A DNA stretch of 32,930 nucleotides. It comes from Verrucomicrobiota bacterium (GTDB lineage: Bacteria > Verrucomicrobiota > Verrucomicrobiia > Limisphaerales > UBA9464). Location: NCBI GenBank assembly GCA_008933025.1, contig WBXI01000019.1, positions 1-32,930 of the forward strand, given 5' to 3'. Positions 16,937 to 25,758 of this stretch are shown in pieces. Each line of letters begins with the position of its first letter. The stretch's first letter is position 1. The position numbers and the translations under genes were made by a program. The notes below the pieces were generated by a model. It was given only the letters and a program-made list of their open reading frames with translations. It was not told where the DNA came from and searched no databases.

Positions 16937-19900
16937 CTACTCCGCGTGCACCTGGCGCGGTTGCATGAGGTAGACGACCAGATCCCGGGCCTCGCTCTCC
17001 GCCAATCCGTCCAGCAACCCGTCCGGCATGAGCGATTGATCCAGCGTGTCCAAGCGCGCGATCTCCCGCCGTTCCAACGTCACCCGCTCGCCCTGCGTCA
17101 CCAGTGTCACCGCCCTCGCGTTCGCGTCCCGCAGGAGTCCGGTCAACGTCCGGCCGTCCGCCAGCGTCACCACGGTTGCCCGGTAATCCGCCGGGACCAC
17201 CGCGCTGGGCGTCACGATGTTCTCCAACAGGTAGTCGAGGTTCGCGCGGCCCGATCCGGTGAGGTCGGGTCCCACCGTGCCCCCTTCGCCGAACAGTTGG
17301 TGGCAGGCGGCACAGGTCTTCCGGAACACGACGAGACCGCGGAGGGCACTCGCGCCCGCGAGTTTCGCCGGCGCGAGGCGCGCGCGCCACCGGTCCACCA
17401 GGACCTTCTGCTGGCCTTGGTCCACGCGGACGGATCCCCACACCTCCGACAAACGCCGCGCCAACCGCGGGTCGCCCAATCCCGCGATCTGCCGCGCGTG
17501 GAAGGCACTGACGTCCGCACGCGGCAATCGGCCCGCCGCGACGGCGTCGAGCAGCGCCGATGCCGCCGCGGGACGCGAGGCCATCGCGGCCAGCAAGGCC
17601 GGACGCTCCTCGATCCCCAGCCACGTGATCCGGGACGATGCCAACGCCACGGCATCCGGATCGTTCGTCTCCAGCAATGCCACCAACGCCGCCGTCCGCA
17701 GCGCGCCGTCGTCGACCAACCCCCGCAACAACGCCCCGAGTTGGTCCGCGCGCGCCTCCACCAACGCCCGCAACGCCGTCCGCCGCGCGACGGCATCGGC
17801 CTTCGGGTCCATGGCCAACGCCCGCAGCTCGCCGAGCGCCCGTCCATCGCCGAACACCGCGCCCAACCCCCGCACCCGGTCCCGCGTGTCCGCCGACGGC
17901 GATTGTCCCGCCAGCGCCGCGAACCGATCCCAAGCCCGGGGTGCCGCCGCGCGACGCCTTCCCCGCATCGCGTCGGACAATCCGGCCGCCACGTCCCCCT
18001 GCTCCGTCGCGCCCCGCTCCGTGGCCCACCGCAGGAGGCGGTCGACGGGCCCGGGCCGTGCATCGATTTCCTCCGCCAACCGGCGGGCGATGTGGCGCCG
18101 GAGCACCGGATGGACGGATGACGCCATCAATTCCAATGCGGCGTCCGGATCCGCCGCGACCACCGGTTCCAGACCCACCCATTCGAGCAACGGGAGGTTG
18201 TGGTCCGCCACGTCCTCGGCTCGCGCCACCAAACGCCGGCCGATCGCGAGCCGCGCCGCGAACGGGAGGCGCTGCAGGGACGACGCCACGTAAAGCCGGA
18301 CCAAGGCGGAACGATCGCGCTCGGCCAACCGCGCGAAACGTTCGACCACCTTCGTCGTCGTCGCCGCGTCGAGATCGGTCGCGCCGCCTTCCCCGCGGTC
18401 CGACACGCGGAAGTGTTCGGCCAGCAACCGGACCGCCCAGCTGCGCGCATGTTCGTCGTCGTCGCCCGTGCGGGCCACCAACCAATCGGGCGTCAACGTC
18501 CCGAGCGCGTTCAGCGCCCACAGCGCGCGAAGCGCGTCGGCGGGATTTGTCCGCCGCCGGTATTCGTCCCGGAGCGTGGCGGCCAAGGCCCAGCGGGTCC
18601 CCTCGTCCGGCTCCCGGCCGGCCAACTCCTGCCGCGCGTGGCGCGCCAACCAATCGTCGGGACCGAATGCGAGCGTCGCCAACCCGGCCGGCGGCAACTT
18701 CGCCAGATCCGGCAACCGCACCGGCGCCGGCTTGCCATGGGTCACCTTGTAGATCCGCCCGGAGTTGCGGTGGACACCGTCGTGGTCGTGGCACTCGCCG
18801 GTGTCGGACCAATCCGAGACAAACACCCCGCCGTCCGGCCCCGCGACCAGATCGAGCCCGCGAAACCACGGGTCCGGGACCGAGAGCAGGTCCGGAAGGT
18901 GTCGGGCGACATAGCCGGAACCGTCCCGTTCGATCCGCTCCCGGTTGATGCGGTGCCCGTGCAGGTTGAGCGTGAATGCCCGGCCACGGTACTCGGCCGG
19001 CCAGTTCCCGCCTTGGTAGATCATCAGGCCCGCGTGCGCGTGTCCGCCGCCCAGCGCGTCGCTCGTCGGCGCCGCCACCCCGCCCGCATCCGCCCGCGAC
19101 TTGGTCCAGCCCGCGCCGGTGTCGAAATGATGATGGTCGGCATGCTGCCCGATGAATCCGTAGGCATGCGGCATCACATCGTCCCCATGCATCCGCTGGA
19201 AATGCGCGCCGGGAATCGCGTGCCAGAAATGGCCGATCACCGTGTTGATGAAAAACGGTTCGCCCTCCGCGTTCCAGTCGAGACCCCACGGGTTCGTCGT
19301 CCCGTGACACACCGCCTCGAACACCCGGCGTCCGGGATGATACCGCCAGATGCCGCCGCGCAGTTCCACGCGCGCCGAATCGGGATCGCCCGGGCGTCCC
19401 ACCTTGGCGCCGCTCGAGATGCCGATGCGCCCCCACAGCCATCCATCCGGGCCCCACTTCAGACCGTTCGCAAACGTGTGGCGATTGCCGGTCGTCGTCG
19501 TGAAGCCATCCAGCAGGACTTCCGGCGGCCCGTCCGGCTTGTCGTCGCCGTCGTGGTCCGCGAGGAACAGGAGCGTGGGCGGGCACAGCGCGAACACGCC
19601 TCCCCGTCCCACCTCGACGCTCGTCAGTACCTTGCCCTCGTCCCAGAACACCTTGCGGGAGTCCGCCACGCCGTCGCCATCGGCATCCCCGAGCACCACG
19701 ATGCGGTCGTTGAGGTTGGTGGCATAGTTCACCTTGGCCTCGGCGTAGGTGTAATTCTCGGCCACCCAAAGCCGACCGCGCCCGTCGAAGGTCATCGAGA
19801 TCGGCTGCCGGACCATCGGTTCGGCGGCAAACACCGTGGCTTGGAATCCGGGGGGCATCTTGAATCCCGCCAAGGCCTCGGCGGGGGGCATCGGATGCGC

Positions 19901-20008
19901 CCCGGCTTTCTCCGAGTCGTAAGGTTCCGGAAACCCGGCGGCGACCGCGGCACGCACCGCCCACGCCAATGCGACCGCCACGGCTTGGATCCTCGGGACG
20001 GAGAACAT
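16937..20008 (-). CDS. PVC-type heme-binding protein: soluble dehydrogenase-like propeller, HEAT-like repeats and cytochrome c
   Basis: The 1023-residue product has a signal peptide (MFSVPRIQAVAVALAWAVRAAVAA). The N-terminal half (about 30-450) is a propeller of the PVC membrane-bound dehydrogenase type: PPGFQATVFAAEPMVRQP, FDGRGRLWVAENYTY, GDADGDGVAD, NGLKWGPDGWLWGRIG and GPDGGVFVSDWSDTGECHD. The middle (about 480-850) is helical and Ala/Leu/Arg-rich, like HEAT repeats. A cytochrome c domain follows with CAACH (C899, C902, H903) and GGTVGPDLTGSGR, ending in LADGRTLTGLL. The track's extension to 20335 is noise; the start at 20008 gives the signal peptide. Such proteins are abundant in Verrucomicrobia and Planctomycetes and are thought to oxidise sugars in the periplasm; the substrate here is unknown. 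Confidence 0.92.
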   Translation of the reverse strand: MFSVPRIQAVAVALAWAVRAAVAAGFPEPYDSEKAGAHPMPPAEALAGFKMPPGFQATVFAAEPMVRQPISMTFDGRGRLWVAENYTYAEAKVNYATNLNDRIVVLGDADGDGVADSRKVFWDEGKVLTSVEVGRGGVFALCPPTLLFLADHDGDDKPDGPPEVLLDGFTTTTGNRHTFANGLKWGPDGWLWGRIGISSGAKVGRPGDPDSARVELRGGIWRYHPGRRVFEAVCHGTTNPWGLDWNAEGEPFFINTVIGHFWHAIPGAHFQRMHGDDVMPHAYGFIGQHADHHHFDTGAGWTKSRADAGGVAAPTSDALGGGHAHAGLMIYQGGNWPAEYRGRAFTLNLHGHRINRERIERDGSGYVARHLPDLLSVPDPWFRGLDLVAGPDGGVFVSDWSDTGECHDHDGVHRNSGRIYKVTHGKPAPVRLPDLAKLPPAGLATLAFGPDDWLARHARQELAGREPDEGTRWALAATLRDEYRRRTNPADALRALWALNALGTLTPDWLVARTGDDDEHARSWAVRLLAEHFRVSDRGEGGATDLDAATTTKVVERFARLAERDRSALVRLYVASSLQRLPFAARLAIGRRLVARAEDVADHNLPLLEWVGLEPVVAADPDAALELMASSVHPVLRRHIARRLAEEIDARPGPVDRLLRWATERGATEQGDVAAGLSDAMRGRRRAAAPRAWDRFAALAGQSPSADTRDRVRGLGAVFGDGRALGELRALAMDPKADAVARRTALRALVEARADQLGALLRGLVDDGALRTAALVALLETNDPDAVALASSRITWLGIEERPALLAAMASRPAAASALLDAVAAGRLPRADVSAFHARQIAGLGDPRLARRLSEVWGSVRVDQGQQKVLVDRWRARLAPAKLAGASALRGLVVFRKTCAACHQLFGEGGTVGPDLTGSGRANLDYLLENIVTPSAVVPADYRATVVTLADGRTLTGLLRDANARAVTLVTQGERVTLERREIARLDTLDQSLMPDGLLDGLAESEARDLVVYLMQPRQVHAE

Positions 20009-20183
20009 GCCGGCTTGCTTACCGCCCGACGCCGCGGGTCGCCAGCGCGAATCCACCGTCTTCCCCCGCGCCGGGCACGACGGGCCGGGCACCTTCCCTT
20101 GCGGCCGCGGCATCGGAATCCCGATCGGACGCCGTGGGAATATCGATGGACGCCCCGGCGGTTGCCTGCGGTAAAAGGAAGCC

Positions 20184-20657
20184 ATGCCAAACCGGAGCGA
20201 CCAGCAACAGCCAGGGAATGGGCCGGGACCGGACTCGCGCGGCGGCGACCGGAACCGCCGGGTGGGCTGGGCCTGTGCCGCGCTGGGGGCGCTCACCGGC
20301 TTGGTCATGGGCCTGTGGTCCTTCGACGGACCCATGCCGGTCCCCGGTTGGCTGGGCGACTACGGCTCCACGGCCCGGCGTTTGGCGCGGTTGGGCCACA
20401 TCGCCTTCTTCGGCATCGGCATCCTCAACCTGCTGTTGGCCCGGGAACTGGCTGTGACCGCGCTGGGGCGGCTTGGCCGGCGCGTGGCATCGACCGCGAT
20501 GAACCTTGGGAACGTGTTTCTCCCGTTGGTCCTTTTCGGTGCCGCCGTCTTCCCGCCGCTGAAATACCTCCTCCCGTTGCCGGCCGGTGCCGTGTTCCTG
20601 GCCCTCGTCCTCGCGGCCCTCGGTGCCGCGCCGACCCGGCATCCCGCCCGCGACTGA
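20184..20657 (+). CDS. Small integral membrane protein, unknown function
   Basis: The 157-residue product starts at an ATG preceded by AAAAGGAAG (20173-20181), a good ribosome site. A hydrophilic N-terminal tail of about 25 residues is followed by roughly four hydrophobic segments (VGWACAALGALTGLVMGLW; HIAFFGIGILNLLLA; TAMNLGNVFLPLVLFG; AGAVFLALVLAALGA). I do not recognise the family; the layout resembles small conserved membrane proteins of the DUF423/DoxX size class, without a specific match. It ends 36 bases before the acyl ligase and may belong to that operon. It is divergent from the PVC-type heme gene across a 175-base gap that should hold both promoters. Confidence 0.72.
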   Translation: MPNRSDQQQPGNGPGPDSRGGDRNRRVGWACAALGALTGLVMGLWSFDGPMPVPGWLGDYGSTARRLARLGHIAFFGIGILNLLLARELAVTALGRLGRRVASTAMNLGNVFLPLVLFGAAVFPPLKYLLPLPAGAVFLALVLAALGAAPTRHPARD

Positions 20658-20693
20658 AACCCAGCGCCGGGCAAACTCATTGAACACACGACC

Positions 20694-22355
20694 ATGAAAA
20701 CCTTGTGCGACGTGCTGCGGCAATCGGCCGAAAGGAATCCGGACGCGCCGGCGGTGGGTTGGACCCGCGCGTCGGGCGGCGGCGGCTTCACCTACCGGGA
20801 ACTCCACGGAGCGATGCGGACGGGTGCCGAGGCATTGCGCCGGGCGGATCTGCGGCCCGGGGACAAAGTATTGCTCCACTTGGACGCCCGTCCCGAATGG
20901 GCGGCGGCGTTGTTCGCGATCCTCGAAGCGGGGGCGGTGGCGGTGCCCATTCCCGCCGAGACCCCGCCGGAAATCGTGGCCCGGGCCGCGGCTTTCGCGA
21001 ATGCGAGGGCCGCCATCCTCGGTGAACGGACCCAGCGTGCCGCCGCCGGGTTGCGCGCCGTCCGCTGCATCGACGTGGAACGACTGGTCCGGCCGACGGA
21101 ACCGGAAAACGGGATCGGCGAGTGCCCCTCGACAAGCCCCACGACGACGGACCCCGGCCAATCGGGGACGGGGGACCTTCGGGCGCGGGACGACGACAAC
21201 GCGCTGGCAATCCTCGCGTTCACCTCCGGCAGCACCGACCAACCGCGCGCCGTCGAACTCACCCACGCGAACATCCTCGCCGACCTTCGCGGCCTGCTCG
21301 CCTTGCGGGAGGCGCGGCCGGGCGACGCCTTCCTCTCCATGTTGCCCCCGGCACATCTCTTCGAGACGACCGCGGGATTGCTCGGCCCCATCGCCTGTGG
21401 CGCCCGCGTGGTGTACCCGGGGTCCATCCTCCCCAACCGTCTCGCCGACGCGCTGCGGGAAGAACACATCACCCACGCCCTCTGCGTGCCGGCCTTGCTG
21501 GACGCCCTGCACGCGGAGGTCGTCGACGGATTGGTCGAAAGCGGCCACGCCGACGCGGCCCGGCGCGGCCAAAGCACGGCCGAGACCGCGCGGCGGATCC
21601 GGGAAGAATTGACCCGGGAAGACCTCGGGAAACTCCGCGACGTGGCGCGCGCGCGGGTGGGCGGCTCGCTCCACACCCTGATCGTGGGCGGTGCCGCGAT
21701 CGACCCGGCCTGGACGGAAATCGCCCTCGCGTTGGAGGTCCGGCTCGAGGTGGGCTACGGGCTTACCGAGGCCGGTCCGGTCGTGAGCATGGGTCTCGCC
21801 GCGGAATGCCCGGCCGGTTCCGTCGGCCGCCCCTTGCCGGGCATATCGGTCCGCGTCGATGCCCACCGCGAGATCCAGGTCCGGGGTGCCAATGTCACGC
21901 GGGGATACCATCGTAATCCCGCCGCCACGGCCGCCGCGTTCGACGACGGTTGGCTCAGGACCGGGGACCGGGGCCATCTGGACGCGAACGGATTCCTTTT
22001 CGTCACGGGCCGCATCAAGGAGGCGATGGTCGCCGCCAACGGCGAGACCGTGTATCCGGAGGAAGCCGAGGCGTATTATGGCAGCCCGCTGTTCTCCGAA
22101 TTCTGCGTTGCCGGCCTGCGCGGCCCCAACGGGAACGACGTGCCGGCGCTGTTCGCGGTGCCGGCTTCCCCCGATGTCCGGCAGGAGGCGCTGCGGGAAG
22201 CCTATGAAAACCTCCGGGCACTCGCGCCGCCGCGGTTCCGCGTGCAGCGATTCGTCCGCCTGGACCAACCCCTTCCCCGCACCGCGACCGGCAAGGTGCG
22301 CCGGCGAACCCTGGCCGCCGCCTGCGGGGCCAAACTGCAGGTCTCCGAAACATGA
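20694..22355 (+). CDS. AMP-dependent acyl/fatty-acid ligase, probable acyl-ACP loader
   Basis: The 553-residue product belongs to the ANL adenylating superfamily. Core motifs visible are A3 at 176-187 (FTSGSTDQPRAV), YGLTEAGP (A5), GDRGHLDANGFLFVTGRIKE (A7/A8) and the C-terminal catalytic Lys in LPRTATGKVRR. A3 deviates from the usual TSGTTGxPKG: Asp, Arg and Ala replace Gly, Lys and Gly. The segment LSMLPPAHLFETTAGLL is typical of long-chain acyl ligases. A carboxylic acid is converted to acyl-AMP and passed to a thiol; the overlapping downstream carrier protein gene points to ACP rather than CoA as the acceptor. The stop overlaps the ACP start (ATGA). The region at 140-165 is low-complexity (Ser/Thr/Pro). 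The substrate is not predictable. Confidence 0.9.
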   Translation: MKTLCDVLRQSAERNPDAPAVGWTRASGGGGFTYRELHGAMRTGAEALRRADLRPGDKVLLHLDARPEWAAALFAILEAGAVAVPIPAETPPEIVARAAAFANARAAILGERTQRAAAGLRAVRCIDVERLVRPTEPENGIGECPSTSPTTTDPGQSGTGDLRARDDDNALAILAFTSGSTDQPRAVELTHANILADLRGLLALREARPGDAFLSMLPPAHLFETTAGLLGPIACGARVVYPGSILPNRLADALREEHITHALCVPALLDALHAEVVDGLVESGHADAARRGQSTAETARRIREELTREDLGKLRDVARARVGGSLHTLIVGGAAIDPAWTEIALALEVRLEVGYGLTEAGPVVSMGLAAECPAGSVGRPLPGISVRVDAHREIQVRGANVTRGYHRNPAATAAAFDDGWLRTGDRGHLDANGFLFVTGRIKEAMVAANGETVYPEEAEAYYGSPLFSEFCVAGLRGPNGNDVPALFAVPASPDVRQEALREAYENLRALAPPRFRVQRFVRLDQPLPRTATGKVRRRTLAAACGAKLQVSET

Positions 22356-22612
22356 ATCCAAAGGAACTTGAATCCGAATTGCGGGCCCTTCTGGCGGGGC
22401 GATGCCGACTGGACGTCTCGGACTTCGATCCGGACGCCGATCTGGTCCGCGAACTGGGCTTGGACAGCCTGGCGCGGCTGCGGTTGCTGGCGGCCGTCGA
22501 GCATCGACTCGAGGTCCGGTTCGAGGACGCCCGACTCGGCGAGATCCGGACCCTGCGGCAGTTGGCGGGAGCGGTCGCGGAAGCCATCAAAACGAAAGGG
22601 GGTGCCTCGTGA
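22352..22612 (+). CDS. Acyl carrier protein
   Basis: The 86-residue product has the size and acidic helical make-up of ACPs. The phosphopantetheine site is ELGLDSLARL, with Ser39 as the attachment residue. Helix II continues LRLLAAVEHRLEVRF and the C-terminal helix is LRQLAGAVAEAIK. It differs from housekeeping AcpP, which has DSLDTVELVM, so this is a specialised carrier. It overlaps the ligase stop by four bases (ATGA) and its own stop overlaps the GTG of the radical SAM gene, so the three should be made in step. I infer that it carries the acyl group activated by the ligase to the radical SAM enzyme. Confidence 0.9.
   Translation: MNPKELESELRALLAGRCRLDVSDFDPDADLVRELGLDSLARLRLLAAVEHRLEVRFEDARLGEIRTLRQLAGAVAEAIKTKGGAS
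22595..22603 (+). promoter_or_regulatory. Strong ribosome-binding site for the radical SAM gene
   Basis: AAAGGGGGT lies five bases before a GTG at 22609 inside the end of the ACP gene. It fixes the GTG as the start against the longer frame from 22402 in the track, and it is stronger than most sites in this window. Confidence 0.65.
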
Positions 22613-23931
22613 ACATCGGGTTGATTGCAATGAGTGGCGTGCGGGTTCGCACGCGGGAGCTGGCGGAGCTCGGCGTCACGCTGCCCGGGTTCGTGAACCG
22701 GGGGAAAGTGATCGCCTCGCTCCCCAGTCTGGGACTCCTCACCGTCGCGGCACTCACCCCGCCGGACATCGACGTGGCCTACCGGGAAATCGGCGAGACA
22801 CGGCCCGACGACCCGCTGGAGAGGTTCGATCTCGTGGGCATCTCCTCGTTCACGGCGCAGATCGACGAGGCCTATGCACTGGCGGACCGGTACCGGGCCG
22901 CCGGCGTGCCCGTGGTCTTGGGCGGGCTGCACGTGAGCCTCATGCCCGACGAGGCGGCCCAGCATGCGGACAGCATCGTCCTCAACGGTGCCGAGGGCGC
23001 TTGGCCGCGATTGGTGGAGGACTTCCGCCGGGGACGGCTCAAGCCCCGCTACGAGGGTCTCCGGTCCGGCGTCTTCCAGGCCCCGAACCATGCCTTCCCC
23101 CGCTTCGATCTGTTGCGCGGCCGGCCCTACAACCGCCTCACCGTCCAGACGTCGCGCGGTTGTCCCATGGACTGCGAGTTCTGCGCCGCCAGCATCCGCA
23201 TCACCTCGGGCTTCCAGCAAAAGCCCGTCGAGCGGGTCGTCGCGGAAATCAAGGCCGCCATGGCCGTCACCGACCATCCGTTCCTCGAACTGGCGGACGA
23301 CAACACCTTCGTCAACAAGCGGTGGGGGAAGGAATTCCTGCGGGCGATCACGCCGCTGGGCGTGAGTTGGTTCACCGAGACCGACATCTCGGTGGCCGAC
23401 GACGACGAGTTGCTGCGGTTGTTGGCCGAAAGCGGGTGCCGCCAGATCCTGGTGGGGCTCGAAAGCCCGACCGAGGACGGTCTGGCCCGGCTCGATCCCC
23501 ACGATTGGAAACGCCGGCACTGCGCCCGGTATCTGGAGGCGATCGCCAGGATCCAGTCGCACGGCGTCACCGTGAACGGCTGCTTCATCCTCGGGCTCGA
23601 CAGCCAGACGCCGGAGGTCTTCCCACGGGTGCGGGACTTCGTCCGCGAGTCCGGGCTGCTCGAGGTGCAGATCACCGTGATGACCCCGTTTCCCGGCACC
23701 CCGCTGTACCGGCGGCTCGCCGCGGAAGGACGGTTGCTGCAGCCGCGCTACTGGGATCGGTGCACTTTGTTCGACGTCAATTTCCGGCCAAAGCACATGA
23801 CCGTGTCCGAACTGGAATCGGGAATGCGCTGGCTGTTCGGCGAGATCTACAACGACGCCGAGTGCGCCCGGCGCCAGCGGCACTACATGGAGTTGGTCAA
23901 GGCGCGGATGCCACGCGACGGCGCGGACTGA
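22609..23931 (+). CDS. B12-binding-domain radical SAM enzyme
   Basis: The 440-residue product starts at GTG 22609 (VNIGLIAMSG). Residues about 1-150 form a B12-binding-type Rossmann domain with FDLVGISSFTAQ and VPVVLGGLHVSLMPDEA; the DxHxxG cobalt-ligand motif is absent, as is common in class B radical SAM methylases. The radical SAM core has CPMDCEFC (C185, C189, C192), then ELADDNTF and GCFILGLD. The C-terminal segment (TPFPGTPLYRRL, RCTLFDVNFRPKHM) resembles the DUF4070-type tail found in hopanoid methylase HpnP and relatives; this comparison is from memory. It probably methylates or otherwise modifies an unactivated carbon. With a ligase and ACP overlapping upstream, a carrier-bound acyl chain is the likely substrate. 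No S-layer, hopanoid or other pathway genes are beside it. Confidence 0.9.
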   Translation: MNIGLIAMSGVRVRTRELAELGVTLPGFVNRGKVIASLPSLGLLTVAALTPPDIDVAYREIGETRPDDPLERFDLVGISSFTAQIDEAYALADRYRAAGVPVVLGGLHVSLMPDEAAQHADSIVLNGAEGAWPRLVEDFRRGRLKPRYEGLRSGVFQAPNHAFPRFDLLRGRPYNRLTVQTSRGCPMDCEFCAASIRITSGFQQKPVERVVAEIKAAMAVTDHPFLELADDNTFVNKRWGKEFLRAITPLGVSWFTETDISVADDDELLRLLAESGCRQILVGLESPTEDGLARLDPHDWKRRHCARYLEAIARIQSHGVTVNGCFILGLDSQTPEVFPRVRDFVRESGLLEVQITVMTPFPGTPLYRRLAAEGRLLQPRYWDRCTLFDVNFRPKHMTVSELESGMRWLFGEIYNDAECARRQRHYMELVKARMPRDGAD

Positions 23932-23973
23932 GCAGTCCCCCTCGTCCATCCATCCGGACGCCGGCTTGGCTCA

Positions 23974-25068
23974 CTAGCCTCCCTCCGACGCTTCCCGTCG
24001 GCGCAACTGCCCGCACGCCGCGTCGATGTCGGGGCCGCGCGACCGCCGGAAATGCACCACGATCCCGTGCGCGCTCAGGATGCCGGCGAACGCGTCGGCA
24101 ACCGCCGGGAGCGACGGTTGGTAGTCGATCCCGCGCAGGCTCAACCCGGTGGAGTTGTACCGCAGCAGGTTGACGTGCATCCGGCGCGCCGCCAGCAACC
24201 CGACGAGGAGCCGCGCGTGTTCCGGCGAATCGTTCACCCCGGCCAACAGGCAATACTGGATGGTCACCGGCCGCCCGCGCCGCGCCTGGAACCGATCGGC
24301 CGCCGCCAGGATGTCGGCGATCGAATGGCGCCTGCCCATCGGCAACAAGCGACCCCGCGTCGCGTCGTCGGGGGCATGGAGCGACACCGCGAGGTGGATG
24401 TTCAGTCCGGTCGACGCGAGGGCATCGATCCCGGGCACGATGCCGACCGTGGAAACGGTGATCCCCCGCCAACCCACCCCGCCGAGCGCGTTGTCCGCGA
24501 TCCGCCGCACGGCCACCAGAACCGCGTCCAGATTGAGCAAGGGTTCGCCCATGCCCATGAAAACGAGGGTGCGAAGGGTCCGCCCGGCGGCGTGGGCTTC
24601 CCGTCGCAGCGCGACGAATTGCCCGACCATTTCCCCGGCGGTGAGATTGCGTTCGAACCCCGTCTTGGTCGTCGCGCAAAAATCGCACCCCATCGCGCAT
24701 CCGACCTGCGACGAAAGGCAGCCCGCCGCTCGATCCCGCCGAAAGTCGGGCATCAACACCGATTCCACGGTGCGGCCGTCGCCGAGTCGCAACAGCAGCT
24801 TGGTGGTCCCGTCGGCGGCGACCTGGCGCGCCGCCAGGGACGCCGCGCTGGGCGCGAGTTCCGCCTGCAGGCGCTCGTCGAGCCCACGGGGCAATCGAAC
24901 CGCGGCGTCGTCGCGCGCATCGTGCCCGCCGTAGTAGGCCCGGAGCAACCGCGCGGCGTGGCTGGGCTTGAAACCCCAGTCCGCGAACCGTCGCGCGAGG
25001 TCGGCCGGTTCGAAGTCGGCCAGCGCCGCTCGCCCGGCCGATGCCGATGGGGAATCGCCAGCGGTCAT
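23974..25068 (-). CDS. rlmN: Dual-specificity 23S rRNA/tRNA adenine-C2 methyltransferase RlmN
   Basis: The 364-residue product has the RlmN/Cfr radical SAM signature CAMGCDFC (C124, C128, C131) and FMGMGEPLLN. TVSTVGIVPGI and NIHLAVSLHAPDD follow. The C-terminal thiol-transfer cysteine is C352 in DIDAACGQLR. RlmN methylates A2503 of 23S rRNA and A37 of some tRNAs using a methyl group carried on this cysteine. The family choice of RlmN over Cfr rests on general length and context, not on a decisive residue. The start at 25068 lies one base after the cysC stop, implying translational coupling. The gene converges on the radical SAM gene with a 42-base gap and no clear terminator. Confidence 0.93.
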   Translation of the reverse strand: MTAGDSPSASAGRAALADFEPADLARRFADWGFKPSHAARLLRAYYGGHDARDDAAVRLPRGLDERLQAELAPSAASLAARQVAADGTTKLLLRLGDGRTVESVLMPDFRRDRAAGCLSSQVGCAMGCDFCATTKTGFERNLTAGEMVGQFVALRREAHAAGRTLRTLVFMGMGEPLLNLDAVLVAVRRIADNALGGVGWRGITVSTVGIVPGIDALASTGLNIHLAVSLHAPDDATRGRLLPMGRRHSIADILAAADRFQARRGRPVTIQYCLLAGVNDSPEHARLLVGLLAARRMHVNLLRYNSTGLSLRGIDYQPSLPAVADAFAGILSAHGIVVHFRRSRGPDIDAACGQLRRREASEGG

Positions 25069-25069
25069 G

Positions 25070-25582
25070 TCAGCATGCCTCCAGGATTTGGATCAGTCTT
25101 GCCAGCGCCGCCTCCACGCCCATCCCGTGGGTCTGCACGACCGCATCGGCATCGACCGGCGGTTCGAAGGCGTCCTGGGTCCCGGTCATGCCGCTCATCT
25201 TCCGGGCCGCTGCCTTGGCGTAGAGGCCCTTCACGTCGCGGGAGATGCAGGTGTCCAACGGACAGTGGATGTGAACGAGACGCAGGCGGTCGCCGAGGAT
25301 CCCCCGCACGAGTCGACGATGATGCTCTTTCGGGGTCACGAAGGCGCAAATCACCCGGCTTCCCTGCCGGTCGAGCAGTTGGGCGAGATGGGCGGCACGG
25401 CGGAGGTTCTCGCAGCGATCGGCATCGCTGAAACCGAGGTCCGCACAGAGTCCGGAACGGAGGTCGTCGCCGTCCAGGATCACGACCGGGTCCCCCACGG
25501 CACGCAGGTGTTCCCCCAGCGCCCGCGAGAGCGTCGTCTTCCCGGAACAGGGCAGTCCAAAAAGCCAGAGGACCGGTTTCAT
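25070..25582 (-). CDS. cysC: Adenylyl-sulfate (APS) kinase
   Basis: The 170-residue cytosolic kinase phosphorylates APS to PAPS, the sulfate donor for assimilation and sulfotransfer. The P-loop is GLPCSGKTT (9-17). DGDDLRSGLCADLGFSDADRCENLRR is the diagnostic APS kinase segment, and RDVKGLYAKAAARKMSGMTG is the lid region. A bifunctional partner (CysD/CysN or ATP sulfurylase) is not present, so PAPS would depend on APS made elsewhere. The ATG overlaps the stop of a micro-ORF (ATGA at 25579-25582), and the stop is one base before rlmN. An orphan cysC in PVC bacteria often goes with sulfation of surface polymers, but nothing here shows that. Confidence 0.9.
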   Translation of the reverse strand: MKPVLWLFGLPCSGKTTLSRALGEHLRAVGDPVVILDGDDLRSGLCADLGFSDADRCENLRRAAHLAQLLDRQGSRVICAFVTPKEHHRRLVRGILGDRLRLVHIHCPLDTCISRDVKGLYAKAAARKMSGMTGTQDAFEPPVDADAVVQTHGMGVEAALARLIQILEAC

Positions 25583-25743
25583 GCGCGGCGTTGGCGGCTC
25601 GGGCGACGCCGCACGAACCTGCCCGACATGTCCGTGACAATGCGGTTGTCCTCCATGGTCAGGTGAATTTCATCGGCGACGAAGGCACGCCACTCGGTAG
25701 CAAGCCCGCTCGAAGGCTGGCAAGCCGGGATCAGGAACTCCAT
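25579..25743 (-). CDS. Micro-ORF overlapping cysC
   Basis: This 54-residue frame starts MEFLIPACQPSSG, preceded at 7 bases by GGAG, and its stop overlaps the cysC start by four bases. The track's longer version from 25839 would run through a perfect hairpin (25759-25790), so I prefer the shorter start. The product is charged with an Arg-rich C-terminus ([15 protein letters not shown]) and matches no family I know. It may be a leader peptide coupling cysC translation, or a small protein. Low certainty. Confidence 0.4.
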   Translation of the reverse strand: MEFLIPACQPSSGLATEWRAFVADEIHLTMEDNRIVTDMSGRFVRRRPSRQRRA

Positions 25744-25758
25744 GGAGAAGCTCCGGGA

